This document shows positions 17,467-26,865 of a DNA stretch of 64,000 nt, piece by piece (within the stretch, counting starts at the first letter, position 1; each line of letters begins with the position of its first letter). The position numbers and the translations under genes are program-made. The notes beneath the pieces were generated by a model that ran no database searches, was not told where the DNA came from, and was given only the letters and a program-made list of their open reading frames with translations. Origin of the DNA: Marinilabilia rubra (GTDB lineage Bacteria > Bacteroidota > Bacteroidia > Bacteroidales > Marinilabiliaceae); NCBI RefSeq assembly GCF_003121985.1, contig NZ_QEWP01000010.1, positions 1 through 64,000 on the forward strand, given 5' to 3'.

Positions 17467-17484
17467 ATACAACAGAGACAAAAA

Positions 17485-18480
17485 ATGAAACAAGAGAACC
17501 TGGAAAAATTAACCAAAAACTTCTATTTGGGATTGACTTCGCCTCTGGAGGAGAAAGCGCTTTTTGATGAGATCAGGGAGAATGCAGCTTCACGTAATTA
17601 TTTTGAAGCCTATGAAAATACTTACGCTCAAAAGCATCTGAATGCAACATCTATTCAGAAGGAATGGGATCAATTTCATTCAAAATATCTCAACCAATCC
17701 AATGTTCGCAAACTGCAGTTAATACGGAATATATCCCGCTATGCAGCGGTTATTGGTTTGGCGGTATTGTTGGCCACCGGTTATTCGCTGTTTGAAAAAT
17801 GGAGCCAATCCCGGGAGCCAATGGTTTGGTATGAAACCTATGTACCCCGTGGCGAAAAAACGCAAATCACCCTTCCCGATGGAACCAAAGTTTGGTTGAA
17901 CGCTGAAACCACTCTTAAATATCCGGCCGGGAATTATATGGAGGATAGGAGAATGCAATTATCCGGAGAGGTATATTTTGAAGTTGAAAAAAATGAGGAT
18001 GTGCCTTTTGTGGTTCAAACCAGTGATTATGATGTTGTTGTAAAGGGTACCTCTTTTAATATTATGGCCTACGAGGATGCAGAGTGCATAGAAACGTCTC
18101 TTTTATCGGGAAGTGTCGAAATCCGCAACATTGAGGGTGCTGCTCCAGACAGGCGATTAAAGTTAAAACCGGGTCAGAAACTAATTTTCGATAAAGAAGA
18201 GAATCGAGTAACCGTAAAAAACACGGATTTGGATGGCGAAGTTGCATGGAAAGACAATCTTTTTATGTTTTCTGATGTGAGGTTTGAGGAATTGTGCAGA
18301 AGACTTGAAAGATGGTACGATGTGGACATTACACTTGCTGATCAGGAACTCAGGGAAATAAGGTATACCGGAAATTTCAAAAATGAGGAAACCATCTGGC
18401 AGGTGCTGGATGTCATCAAAATTACCACCCCTATCAAATATGAACTGAAAAACCGAAAATTAACAATTTACAAAGAGTAA
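17485..18480 (+). CDS. FecR-family anti-sigma factor, locus 2
   Basis: 331 residues. An N-terminal sigma-binding region (about 1-80) precedes a membrane helix at about 82-102 (ISRYAAVIGLAVLLATGYSL). The periplasmic FecR domain has GEKTQITLPDGTKVWLNAET near 121-140 and LSGEVYFEV. The C-terminal DUF4974-type part carries FMFSDVRFEELCRRLERWY. It would transmit the state of SusC to the sigma factor. It is followed by a short gap with a hairpin and then susC. Confidence 0.94.
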   Translation: MKQENLEKLTKNFYLGLTSPLEEKALFDEIRENAASRNYFEAYENTYAQKHLNATSIQKEWDQFHSKYLNQSNVRKLQLIRNISRYAAVIGLAVLLATGYSLFEKWSQSREPMVWYETYVPRGEKTQITLPDGTKVWLNAETTLKYPAGNYMEDRRMQLSGEVYFEVEKNEDVPFVVQTSDYDVVVKGTSFNIMAYEDAECIETSLLSGSVEIRNIEGAAPDRRLKLKPGQKLIFDKEENRVTVKNTDLDGEVAWKDNLFMFSDVRFEELCRRLERWYDVDITLADQELREIRYTGNFKNEETIWQVLDVIKITTPIKYELKNRKLTIYKE

Positions 18481-18516
18481 TTGCCTATGAGATAGATTTG
18501 TTCTAACGCAAAAGCA

Positions 18517-18536
18517 GGGCATGCGCCAACATGCCC
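18517..18536 (+). promoter_or_regulatory. GC-rich hairpin in the fecR-susC gap (locus 2)
   Basis: GGGCATG (18517-18523) pairs with CATGCCC (18530-18536) around a 6-base loop, 40 bases before the chosen susC start. It parallels the hairpin at 4081-4111. Confidence 0.5.
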
Positions 18537-18576
18537 CGCCTTAAAATCAATGATTAATTCAAAACATTACAAAACT

Positions 18577-21500
18577 ATGAAAAAAAATCACTTTTTCATG
18601 GGGTACGATATCTTTATATCTATCCCTAAATGGTTAAAGATTATGAAATTATTAACCTTCTTCTTGATTATTGGGGCATTTCAGTTAACTGCTCTGAATG
18701 GTTATGCCCAAACCAAAAAACTCAATCTGAAAATTGAAAATTCCAGACTTTCCGAAGTTTTTAAAGCCATAGAGGAAAACTCCGATTTTACCATTTTCTA
18801 TAAGTCGGACGATTTGGAATTGACTCCTGCTGTTAGTATGGAGGTTGAAAACGAGTTGGTTACCGATGCTTTGGATAAGGCGTTGAGTAATACAGGCTTA
18901 ACTTACAAGATTCAGGATAAGGTAATTGTTATCCTTTCGGAAGAACGGATGCGCCAACAGCAGGAGGGGCGTACTGTTGCAGGTGTGGTTACTGATACCA
19001 GCGGAGATCCGGTTCCGGGGGTGAACGTTTTTGTTAAGGGGACTTTCGCCGGAACAATTACGGATGCCAATGGAGAATACAGTATTGAAGTAAAAAGAGG
19101 AGATGTGCTGGTTTTCTCTTTCATAGGATTTGAATCCAACGAGGTTATAATTGCTGACCAAAACAGCATTAATATTAGCCTGGAAGAAGCTTCCATTGGA
19201 TTGGATGAAGTTGTGGCAGTGGCTTACAGCACTCAGAAGAAATCTAACTTAACAGGTTCTGTGGCTTCTGTATCAGAGGAGGAATTGGCGGATGTGTCCT
19301 CTCCTTCAGTTAGTAACCTGCTCCAGGGCAAAGCGGCTGGTGTTTACGTTGTGAATTCATCCGGACGTCCCGGTTCAGGGGGTACCATCAGGATTCGGGG
19401 AAAAGGCTCTCTTTCTTCTACACAGGATCCTTTGTGGGTAATAGACGGTGTCGTTGCCGGGACGGGTGCCCAACTCAGCCCTGCCGAAATCGAATCGATT
19501 TCCATCCTTAAAGATGCTTCAGCAACTGCATTGTATGGATCTCGTGCCGCCAACGGCGTTATTTTGGTAACTACCAAGCGTGCAAAGGCTGGTATGAATA
19601 AATTTTCTGCTTCTGCTTCCCGGGGTGTTTCCTGGTTGAATACCGGAAACTTTGAATTGATGAATTCTCAGCAACTTTATGATTATCACCAGATGTTTCA
19701 AAATCCGGATAATCTGCCTACCTGGTGGGATCCTGAGAGATTTCAGAACACGAATACCGACTGGTTCGATCTGGCTACGCAAAATGGCATTACTCAGAAG
19801 TACAGTCTTTCATATCTTGGTGGAAGTGAAAAAATACAGGCGGCCATTATTGGTAATTACTACAATGAAACAGGTACCGTAAAGGGTTACGATTATGAGC
19901 GGTTTACAACCAGAGCTAATCTTGATTATAAGGTAAATGAAAAACTTTCTTTTTCTACAAAAATTTCTGGTAGTTACTGGAGCGACGATAATCAGCAACA
20001 TAGTCTTTATCAGGCTAACCTGAATCTGCCATGGGATGATCCTTACAATGAAGATGGTTCCATAAAAACGGGTAAGGAAGAAGAATGGATAGGGCGCGAC
20101 AAAAGTAACTATTTGTACGACCTTCAGTGGAACTGGTCTCGCGGAAAACAGGTGGGTATTCAGGGGACTTTTGGCATGGAGTACAAAATTACACCCTGGC
20201 TCACATTTACTTCCAATAATAATATTGGCTACCGTTATCACTTAACGGAGAGCTATACTGATAAGCGTTCTTTATCGGGGCGCGATGATAATGGATCATT
20301 TTACGATGCGACCTCTTTAACAACCACACGCTATACTAATCAAATGTTGCGATTTTCCAAGAATTTTGGCGGATTGCATGATGTGTCTGCCTTTGGTGGA
20401 TATGAATTCAGCGATTACCGTTATGAGGGTTTTAACGCTACGGGTAAAGGCTTACCAACAGGATTTGAAGTTTTAGATGTCACGGCCGAAGCTAAATCTG
20501 TAGGGGGTAGTAAAAGTGAGAATGCGTTGCAGTCTTTGCTGTTCAATGCCAACTACGTTTATGATAACCGGTACATGGGACAATTTTCATTCCGGACGGA
20601 CGGATCATCTCGCTTCAGTCCTGATAAACGGTATGCCAATTTCTTTACGTTTGGAGTAGGCTGGAATATTCATCGCGAAAACTTTATGAATAATGCCGAA
20701 TGGGTTGATTATTTGAAAATAAGAGCCAGTTATGGTTCGGTGGGAAATACGCCCGGGGCCAGTTATGGATATCTGGATGTTTATCAATACACACGTCAAT
20801 ATGCCGGAATTCCTGCTGCATTTCCCCAGCAAATGAAAAATATGGGGATGACCTGGGAAAAAGCCTATTCATCCAACTTTGCCGTTGATGCCCGTTTTTT
20901 CAATCGTTTGGGAGTTAACTTCGAAGTTTACAGCAGAAATACCTCGGACTTACTCCATCGTCTGGCTTTATCACCACTTACCGGATTCAGCTATCAATGG
21001 ATTAATGCAGGTGCCATTCAAAATAATGGATTTGAGTTAACGTTAAGCCCCGATATTGTAGCTAATGATGAGTTTACCTGGAGTATGGATCTTAACCTGG
21101 GCATCAATAACAATGAAATCACAGAACTCTATGATGGAGATCCCATAATTACCGGAAATCGTCGATATACCGAAGGTTACGATATGGATGCCTGGTATTT
21201 GCGCAAATGGGCCGGTGTGGATCCTGAAAATGGCCGTCCTCAGTGGGAAAAAGAAATAACAGATGAAGAGGGGAATGTTACCGGTGTTGAACTTACATCA
21301 GATTACAATGAAGCCACACGGCAAATGATTGGCAAATCGTCGCCCGATATTTTCGGAGGTATCTTAAATACCATTTCGTGGAAAGGATTTTTGGTAACCG
21401 CTAACTTCAGCTTTGTGAAGGGTGTTGATGTGTATCATTCCGCTCGTCAGTTGTTTGATTCTGACGGGGCCTATCCCACCTACAACCAGATGGTATTGGC

Positions 21501-21846
21501 TGATGGTTGGTCACGCTGGCAGCAACCGGGTGATGATGCCACTCACCCAAAACCGGTAAATGGCGGCAATAACGATTCTAACCGTCCATCCTCGCGTTAT
21601 CTCGAAGATGGAAGTTTCCTGAGATTGCGAAATCTTTCTTTGTCTTACAATGTTCCGCAAAGTGTTTTAAACAAGCTCAACTTAAAAGGAGCCCGGTTCT
21701 CTGTTAGTGGAGAAAATCTTTGGACATTGACCGATTTTTCAGGTTATGACCCTGAAGTGAGCGAGGGAAGTGCTACAGGAAATGTAGGTGCCAGTTCATA
21801 TCCGCTCACACAGCGCATTATGTTTGGACTAAACCTTGAATTTTAA
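18577..21846 (+). CDS. SusC/RagA-type TonB-dependent outer-membrane transporter (locus 2)
   Basis: About 1089 residues. A frame-consistent ATG exists 27 bases upstream, but the context ATTACAAAACTATG at this position matches the start of the first susC. Signal peptide ends near NGYAQ. STN domain follows (KLNLKIENSRLSEVFKAI...), then a carboxypeptidase-like domain (GVVTDTSGDPVPGVNVFVKG), plug (LWVIDGVVAG, SISILKDASATALYGSRAA) and barrel ending in MFGLNLEF. The STN domain fits signalling to the adjacent FecR. SusD follows 19 bases after the stop. Confidence 0.96.
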   Translation: MKKNHFFMGYDIFISIPKWLKIMKLLTFFLIIGAFQLTALNGYAQTKKLNLKIENSRLSEVFKAIEENSDFTIFYKSDDLELTPAVSMEVENELVTDALDKALSNTGLTYKIQDKVIVILSEERMRQQQEGRTVAGVVTDTSGDPVPGVNVFVKGTFAGTITDANGEYSIEVKRGDVLVFSFIGFESNEVIIADQNSINISLEEASIGLDEVVAVAYSTQKKSNLTGSVASVSEEELADVSSPSVSNLLQGKAAGVYVVNSSGRPGSGGTIRIRGKGSLSSTQDPLWVIDGVVAGTGAQLSPAEIESISILKDASATALYGSRAANGVILVTTKRAKAGMNKFSASASRGVSWLNTGNFELMNSQQLYDYHQMFQNPDNLPTWWDPERFQNTNTDWFDLATQNGITQKYSLSYLGGSEKIQAAIIGNYYNETGTVKGYDYERFTTRANLDYKVNEKLSFSTKISGSYWSDDNQQHSLYQANLNLPWDDPYNEDGSIKTGKEEEWIGRDKSNYLYDLQWNWSRGKQVGIQGTFGMEYKITPWLTFTSNNNIGYRYHLTESYTDKRSLSGRDDNGSFYDATSLTTTRYTNQMLRFSKNFGGLHDVSAFGGYEFSDYRYEGFNATGKGLPTGFEVLDVTAEAKSVGGSKSENALQSLLFNANYVYDNRYMGQFSFRTDGSSRFSPDKRYANFFTFGVGWNIHRENFMNNAEWVDYLKIRASYGSVGNTPGASYGYLDVYQYTRQYAGIPAAFPQQMKNMGMTWEKAYSSNFAVDARFFNRLGVNFEVYSRNTSDLLHRLALSPLTGFSYQWINAGAIQNNGFELTLSPDIVANDEFTWSMDLNLGINNNEITELYDGDPIITGNRRYTEGYDMDAWYLRKWAGVDPENGRPQWEKEITDEEGNVTGVELTSDYNEATRQMIGKSSPDIFGGILNTISWKGFLVTANFSFVKGVDVYHSARQLFDSDGAYPTYNQMVLADGWSRWQQPGDDATHPKPVNGGNNDSNRPSSRYLEDGSFLRLRNLSLSYNVPQSVLNKLNLKGARFSVSGENLWTLTDFSGYDPEVSEGSATGNVGASSYPLTQRIMFGLNLEF

Positions 21847-21865
21847 TCTTCAAAACTGAAAGACA

Positions 21866-23545
21866 ATGAAAAAATATATAGTATCATTAATGACAGCAAT
21901 GGTATTGGTTTTGGGGGCTTGTGAGCTGGATCGCGAACCCTTCGACTCTGTTACCAGTGAAAATATAAAAGGGATCGCGGGCCTTGAGTCTGCAACACGA
22001 GGGGTTTATTCTTACATGAAAAATGAATACTTTGTCAAACCCTATCATTATATACCGGAATTTGGGGGTGATAATATTTCCTTAAGCGGCACAACATCCG
22101 ATCCGTTAATGACATTGTACAACTATAACCGGATTGTTTCAGGTAATTGGCATCTGGAAATAGGTCTTTGGCCTTATACCTATCAAATGGTGGTTACCAT
22201 TAACCGTTCCCTCGAGATGGCCGAGGAAGGTACCTCTTCTGAGGTGGACCAGGTATTGGGAGAAAATTATTATCTGAGAGGATTTTTGTATTTTAATTTG
22301 GTACAGGCTTTTGGCCGTCCTTATACCCAGTCACCACAGACCAACCTGGGTGTACCCCTGAAGCTGACCAGCGATGAAAACGATTTTCCTCCAAGGGCTA
22401 CTGTTGCAGAAGTATATGAACAGGTTATTGAGGATCTGCAAAAAGGGGCTTCTTTAATGAATGTGCCTAAGGAGAATATTTATGCCACCAAAGAAGCTGC
22501 CTGGGCTTTACTTTCAAGAGTTTATCTTTATATGGAAGATTGGGAAAAGGCTGAAGCATATTCCGATTCTGTAATTAATTCCAATCGTTTTGCCCTTTTG
22601 GATAACCAGCAACTGGGCCGTTATTTTACTATGGTTCCTGAAGATAACAGTGAAACCATATTGGCCATTCGTACTTTGAAAGACAAAGATCATTTAGGCT
22701 GGTGGAGTGTTGGGAGTATGTATGCCAATGTTAACGGTATTGGCTGGGGTGAGATGTATGCTTCCAAACCTTATCGCGACTTACTGGGGAAACATCCCGA
22801 AGATGCCCGACATGCTTTTGTTGAACCCCAATATACTGAGGACAATAAGATGTGGTTCCTTTTTGTTGAAGACTATGACGATGATGGAATCACGAAATAC
22901 ATGTTCCGCAACCGTGAAGTTGTCAATGATAACGGGCAATGGCTTATCGTTAAGGAAGAAGGCGATGATGAGGTTATTTCTGAAGATTACGTCCAGGAAG
23001 AGTTAAATGGTGAAGGAGAAACCTCTTACTATATAACCTGGAGAGGAGAAAAGGAATATGTTGAAATTGGTCGTAAAATGGAAATGCGTCAGGGATATCC
23101 CAAATATTACGTGCTTAAATGTTCAGGTCAGGAGGACCAGGCGCATCTGTGGTCGCCCGTGATTTCAAGATTGGCCGAAATGTACCTTAACAGAGCTGAG
23201 GCCAGATATCATCAGGGAAATGAGCAAGGTGCCATAGATGATGTTAATATTATCCGGCGTCGTGCCGGTATACCCGAATGGACTATGGCTGGTTTGCCCG
23301 ATGGAAAGAGTGTTCTGGATATCGTTCTGGAAGAGAGACGGCTGGAGTTGGCTTTTGAAGGACACCGGAAAAACGATATTTTCAGAAAAGGAAGAACACT
23401 GGATCGTCGTTATCCGGGTACACATGACCGTGGCGCCTCTAATATGGTGAAGATGATGGTGGAATCCACTGATCCTGCTGTAATTCAGTATATTCCGCAA
23501 CAGGAGATTGACCGATATCCTTCTGCTCTGCAGCAGAATCCTTAA
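21866..23545 (+). CDS. SusD/RagB-type glycan-binding lipoprotein (locus 2)
   Basis: 559 residues, lipobox at C19 (LVLGAC). SusD-like N-terminal part with LGENYYLRGFLYFNLVQAFG, a RagB C-terminal part with ISRLAEMYLNRAEARYHQGN and LDIVLEERRLELAFEGHRKNDIFR. It is longer than its counterpart in locus 1, with an acidic insertion around residues 325-395. It forms the surface lid of the SusC transporter. The 205-bp gap after it contains no gene and may hold a promoter for the following lipoprotein operon. Confidence 0.96.
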   Translation: MKKYIVSLMTAMVLVLGACELDREPFDSVTSENIKGIAGLESATRGVYSYMKNEYFVKPYHYIPEFGGDNISLSGTTSDPLMTLYNYNRIVSGNWHLEIGLWPYTYQMVVTINRSLEMAEEGTSSEVDQVLGENYYLRGFLYFNLVQAFGRPYTQSPQTNLGVPLKLTSDENDFPPRATVAEVYEQVIEDLQKGASLMNVPKENIYATKEAAWALLSRVYLYMEDWEKAEAYSDSVINSNRFALLDNQQLGRYFTMVPEDNSETILAIRTLKDKDHLGWWSVGSMYANVNGIGWGEMYASKPYRDLLGKHPEDARHAFVEPQYTEDNKMWFLFVEDYDDDGITKYMFRNREVVNDNGQWLIVKEEGDDEVISEDYVQEELNGEGETSYYITWRGEKEYVEIGRKMEMRQGYPKYYVLKCSGQEDQAHLWSPVISRLAEMYLNRAEARYHQGNEQGAIDDVNIIRRRAGIPEWTMAGLPDGKSVLDIVLEERRLELAFEGHRKNDIFRKGRTLDRRYPGTHDRGASNMVKMMVESTDPAVIQYIPQQEIDRYPSALQQNP

Positions 23546-23750
23546 GGTGGATTACAAATTCCGGGTGATTTGGGATTAGGGCATTGGTTAAAAAGCTTGA
23601 TAAAATGCCTGCTCCAAAACGCAACCCGGGAAGGATGGTGATTACTGTCTTTTTCGGGTTGTTGTATAATACCTGTTTTTCAACTCATTTGTCTGAGATA
23701 GCTCCGATTTTTAATGAGTTGGAGTATAGATCACTAATAAAGATACATCA

Positions 23751-25115
23751 ATGAAAACCATTATTTCAAGAAAGTTCCATTATTGCCGGCATTTTTTATT
23801 TGTTGTAGCTATTTTCAGCGGTATGATTGCCTGCGCTTGCAGTGAGGATGAGCCAAAGGCAGAGAAAAAACCGGACATTCAACAAATTGAGGACGGCATC
23901 TTTATTCCAACCACGGGCAACTCCTGGATCGTTAATCAGTACAGGAAATCTTCGCATTTAATTACTGAAGATGGTGTCCGGAATTGGACCGATAAACTTG
24001 ATACTGTAAGGACTTTTTTCCATACTTCTCAAAGCGGACTTTTAAAAATCGGACTAAGAATTAAGACCGCAACTGGTGACTCTAAACTTAAGATGGATCT
24101 TTATGATCAGCAAAAGGAGATTGAGATTGAAAAGAGTGACGAATTTCAAAACGTGTATGTTGGTGAATTTAATGTGGAATCAACCGGTTACCAGGAAATA
24201 GATTTGAGTGGAGTTTCGGCTGATGGAGAGGATTTTGGTGGAGTTTCCCATGTTATTGTTGCCGGAGAAGCGGCTCCTGCATCAGTGAAATATGTGAAAG
24301 ACGATTTTTACTGGGGAAGACGCGGTCCCTCTGTTCATCTTGGCTATGAAGTGCCGGAAGAAGCTGGAGATGTTGAATATTTCTATAATGAAATAACCGT
24401 TCCTGAAGGGAATGATGTTATTGGTTCCTATTTTATGGCCAATGGTTTTTCGCATGGATATTTTGGCATCCAGGTTAATTCAGAAACAGAGAGACGTGTA
24501 TTGTTCTCCGTCTGGAGCCCATATAGTACGGATAATCCTGAAGATATTCCAGAGGATAAAAGAATCGTTTTGCTCGAAAAGGGGGAAGGTGTCCATGCCG
24601 GAGAATTTGGGAATGAAGGATCTGGTGGGCAGAGCTACAGGAAGTTTATGTGGGAAGCAGGCAAAACCTATGGATTTCTCTTAAAAGGAGTGCCATACGA
24701 CTCTGAGTCTACCGCTTATACAGCATGGTTTTTTGATCCTGATGCCGGAAATTGGTCACTCATTGCCAGTTTTAAAAGGCCGGAAACCAGCAATTACCTC
24801 ACTGGTCTTTACTCTTTTCTGGAGAATTTCATTACCGATGCAGGTGTATTAAAACGGACAGGATATTATTCCAACCAATGGGTGATAAATAGCTCTGGAG
24901 AATGGCATGAAATATCAACGGCCACTTTTACTGCTGATGCGACTGCACGCAAAGATGCAAGGCTGGATTATGAAGGGGGTGTTGAAAATGGGAGGTTTTA
25001 TTTGAAGAATTGTGGCTTTTTCGATGAGCATACAACAATTGGAACCTCGCTGTCCAGAGTGGAATCCGGGCAGTACCCGGAGATTGACTTTGATCAGCTA
25101 CCCTCTGAAAAATAA
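23751..25115 (+). CDS. DUF5077/DUF3472-like lipoprotein
   Basis: 454 residues with a long signal and lipobox around MIACAC (C28 or C30). The N-terminal half (about 45-190, with GNSWIVNQYRKSSHLI) resembles DUF5077, a carbohydrate-binding-like beta domain. The C-terminal half, with FSVWSPYSTDNPEDIPEDKR and GQSYRKFMWEAGKTYGFLLK, matches the pattern of DUF3472. Proteins of this type sit in Bacteroidota polysaccharide loci; function is unknown. Position after SusD suggests an extracellular glycan-binding or accessory role. It precedes the GH109-like gene by 31 bases. Confidence 0.7.
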   Translation: MKTIISRKFHYCRHFLFVVAIFSGMIACACSEDEPKAEKKPDIQQIEDGIFIPTTGNSWIVNQYRKSSHLITEDGVRNWTDKLDTVRTFFHTSQSGLLKIGLRIKTATGDSKLKMDLYDQQKEIEIEKSDEFQNVYVGEFNVESTGYQEIDLSGVSADGEDFGGVSHVIVAGEAAPASVKYVKDDFYWGRRGPSVHLGYEVPEEAGDVEYFYNEITVPEGNDVIGSYFMANGFSHGYFGIQVNSETERRVLFSVWSPYSTDNPEDIPEDKRIVLLEKGEGVHAGEFGNEGSGGQSYRKFMWEAGKTYGFLLKGVPYDSESTAYTAWFFDPDAGNWSLIASFKRPETSNYLTGLYSFLENFITDAGVLKRTGYYSNQWVINSSGEWHEISTATFTADATARKDARLDYEGGVENGRFYLKNCGFFDEHTTIGTSLSRVESGQYPEIDFDQLPSEK

Positions 25116-25146
25116 TGTAAACGAAAAACGTAATGATTAAATAACT

Positions 25147-26544
25147 ATGAAACGAAAATATTTTTCTTTACTGACACTGGTAACATTAATGATTACCATA
25201 TCCTGGGGATGTCAAACAACTCCTCAGAATAAAAAAAATCAAAAATTTGAACCCAAAGAGGTTTATGCTACTCCTGAGCGCCCCGCAGGTCAAACCGATG
25301 TTTTGGAACTAAGGGCTGATCCAATCGATACTGTAGATGTTGCGATCATCGGTCTTGGTATGCGGGGCTCGGGAGCAGTATACCGTTATACCTTCCTGGA
25401 CGGGGCAAGGGTGGCTGCCATTGCAGACGTGGTACCTGAAAAAGTTGAGCGGGCCCAGAAAATCCTTCAGGACAACGGGCGTCCAAAAGCAGATGCTTAT
25501 ACCAGCGAAGACGGATGGAAGAAAATTTGTGAGCGAGACGATATTGATCTGGTTTATATCGTTACCAACTGGGCCTTGCATACACCCATCGCTGTTTATG
25601 CCATGGAGCATGGCAAACATGTAGCCACCGAAGTGCCTGCCGCTCTCACCATGGAAGAGTGCTGGCAACTGGTCAACACCGCCGAAAAAACCCGCCGGCA
25701 TTGCATGATGCTCGAAAACTGTAACTACGACTTTTTTGAGATGGCCACACTGAATATGGCTCAACAGGGTGTTTTTGGTGAAATAGTACATGCTGAAGGA
25801 GCCTACATCCATGATTTGCGTTCTCTCAATTTCAATGAAGAAAACGGATACTGGAATATGTGGCGCCTCGATTATTTAAAAAACCGCGATGCCAATCTTT
25901 ACCCCACTCATGGTTTTGGGCCTATTGCTCATGCGATGAACCTGCACCGTGGGGATAAAATGAATTATCTGGTATCGGTTTCCAGCGGCCAGTTTGGGAT
26001 GACCGAATATGCCAAAAATAAATATGGTGAAGACTCTGAATATGCCAAACAGGAATATAAAAAAGGTGATATGAATACCACCATTATCAAAACGGCCAAA
26101 GGCAAAACCATAATGCTTCAGCACGATGTTACCAGTCCACGGCCTTACAGCCGCATACATATGCTGAGTGGCACCAAAGGTTTTGTGAGAAAGTGGCCCA
26201 AACGAGGCATTGCTTTGGAGCCCAATGCGCACAGTTTTCTCTCGGATGAGGAGATGGAAGAAATGTTGGAGAAATACGAACATCCCATCACCAAAGAAGT
26301 AGGAAAAAAAGCACGTGAAGTGGGTGGCCATGGCGGCATGGACTTCATCATGGATTATCGGCTTATTTACTGTCTCCGCAACGGTTTGCCTCTGGATCAG
26401 GACGTTTACGATGCAGCCGAGTGGTCCTGTATTGTAGCCCTTTCTGAAGCATCAGTTAAAAACAATGGCATGCCGGTTAAGGTACCTGACTTTACACGTG
26501 GGGCCTGGGAAAAACTGGATCGGGTGACTTATTATACAAAATAA
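25147..26544 (+). CDS. GH109-type glycosidase (Gfo/Idh/MocA fold) lipoprotein, probable alpha-N-acetylgalactosaminidase
   Basis: 465 residues, lipobox at C22 (ISWGC). An NAD-binding Rossmann fold begins with VDVAIIGLGMRGSG (64-76), followed by VTNWALHTPIA and GKHVATEVPA. GH109 hallmarks are visible: VFGEIVHAEGAYIHDLR, YPTHGFGP with the catalytic-region His, NLHRGDKM, GDMNTTIIKT and GGHGGMDFIMDYRL. GH109 enzymes use NAD to cleave by an oxidation-elimination-addition-reduction route, classically removing alpha-GalNAc. Many family members have other or unknown substrates, so GalNAc is inference. This family is often Tat-exported; here a Sec lipoprotein signal is seen. A terminator follows. Confidence 0.85.
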   Translation: MKRKYFSLLTLVTLMITISWGCQTTPQNKKNQKFEPKEVYATPERPAGQTDVLELRADPIDTVDVAIIGLGMRGSGAVYRYTFLDGARVAAIADVVPEKVERAQKILQDNGRPKADAYTSEDGWKKICERDDIDLVYIVTNWALHTPIAVYAMEHGKHVATEVPAALTMEECWQLVNTAEKTRRHCMMLENCNYDFFEMATLNMAQQGVFGEIVHAEGAYIHDLRSLNFNEENGYWNMWRLDYLKNRDANLYPTHGFGPIAHAMNLHRGDKMNYLVSVSSGQFGMTEYAKNKYGEDSEYAKQEYKKGDMNTTIIKTAKGKTIMLQHDVTSPRPYSRIHMLSGTKGFVRKWPKRGIALEPNAHSFLSDEEMEEMLEKYEHPITKEVGKKAREVGGHGGMDFIMDYRLIYCLRNGLPLDQDVYDAAEWSCIVALSEASVKNNGMPVKVPDFTRGAWEKLDRVTYYTK

Positions 26545-26596
26545 CCCATCTTCGTAAATAGGGTTTTCTTTCATATTTTATCGCTTTTTGCATTTT

Positions 26597-26633
26597 CGGC
26601 AATATCTTTTTAAATGGGTATTGCCGTTTTTTA
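26597..26633 (+). terminator. Rho-independent terminator after the GH109 gene
   Basis: CGGCAATA (26597-26604) pairs with TATTGCCG (26619-26626), followed by six T and an AT-rich tail. It ends the DUF3472-GH109 transcript. Confidence 0.8.
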
Positions 26634-26722
26634 TTAATTAACCCCCAATAGTACTGCTTTTCTCTCACCTTTCAGATACACATATGTTGGTTTTAGATAT
26701 ATTCTTTCTTAGGGTTTTCTCT

Positions 26723-26730
26723 TAATTTTG
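26723..26730 (+). promoter_or_regulatory. Candidate -7 box upstream of the GH29 operon
   Basis: TAATTTTG fits TAnnTTTG and lies between the terminator and the fucosidase gene, 135 bases before the start codon. No convincing -33 TTTG is present at 19-21 bases. The rest of the 320-bp gap shows nothing else. Confidence 0.25.
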
Positions 26731-26865
26731 ATAGATGTCTTAATTCAATGCAACGAGATGAACCTCTGCCTTGATACATCCTTGCTTACGGTCCTGAATC
26801 GTGGGGACTGAAAAATTAATGATTAATAAAAATCGTGTTTTCCATCGCGTACTAAATGTGTTATT

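Noticed and set aside
25309-26331. Long antisense frames opposite the GH109 gene
   Set aside because: The forward strand encodes a full GH109 protein; antisense frames carry no domain.
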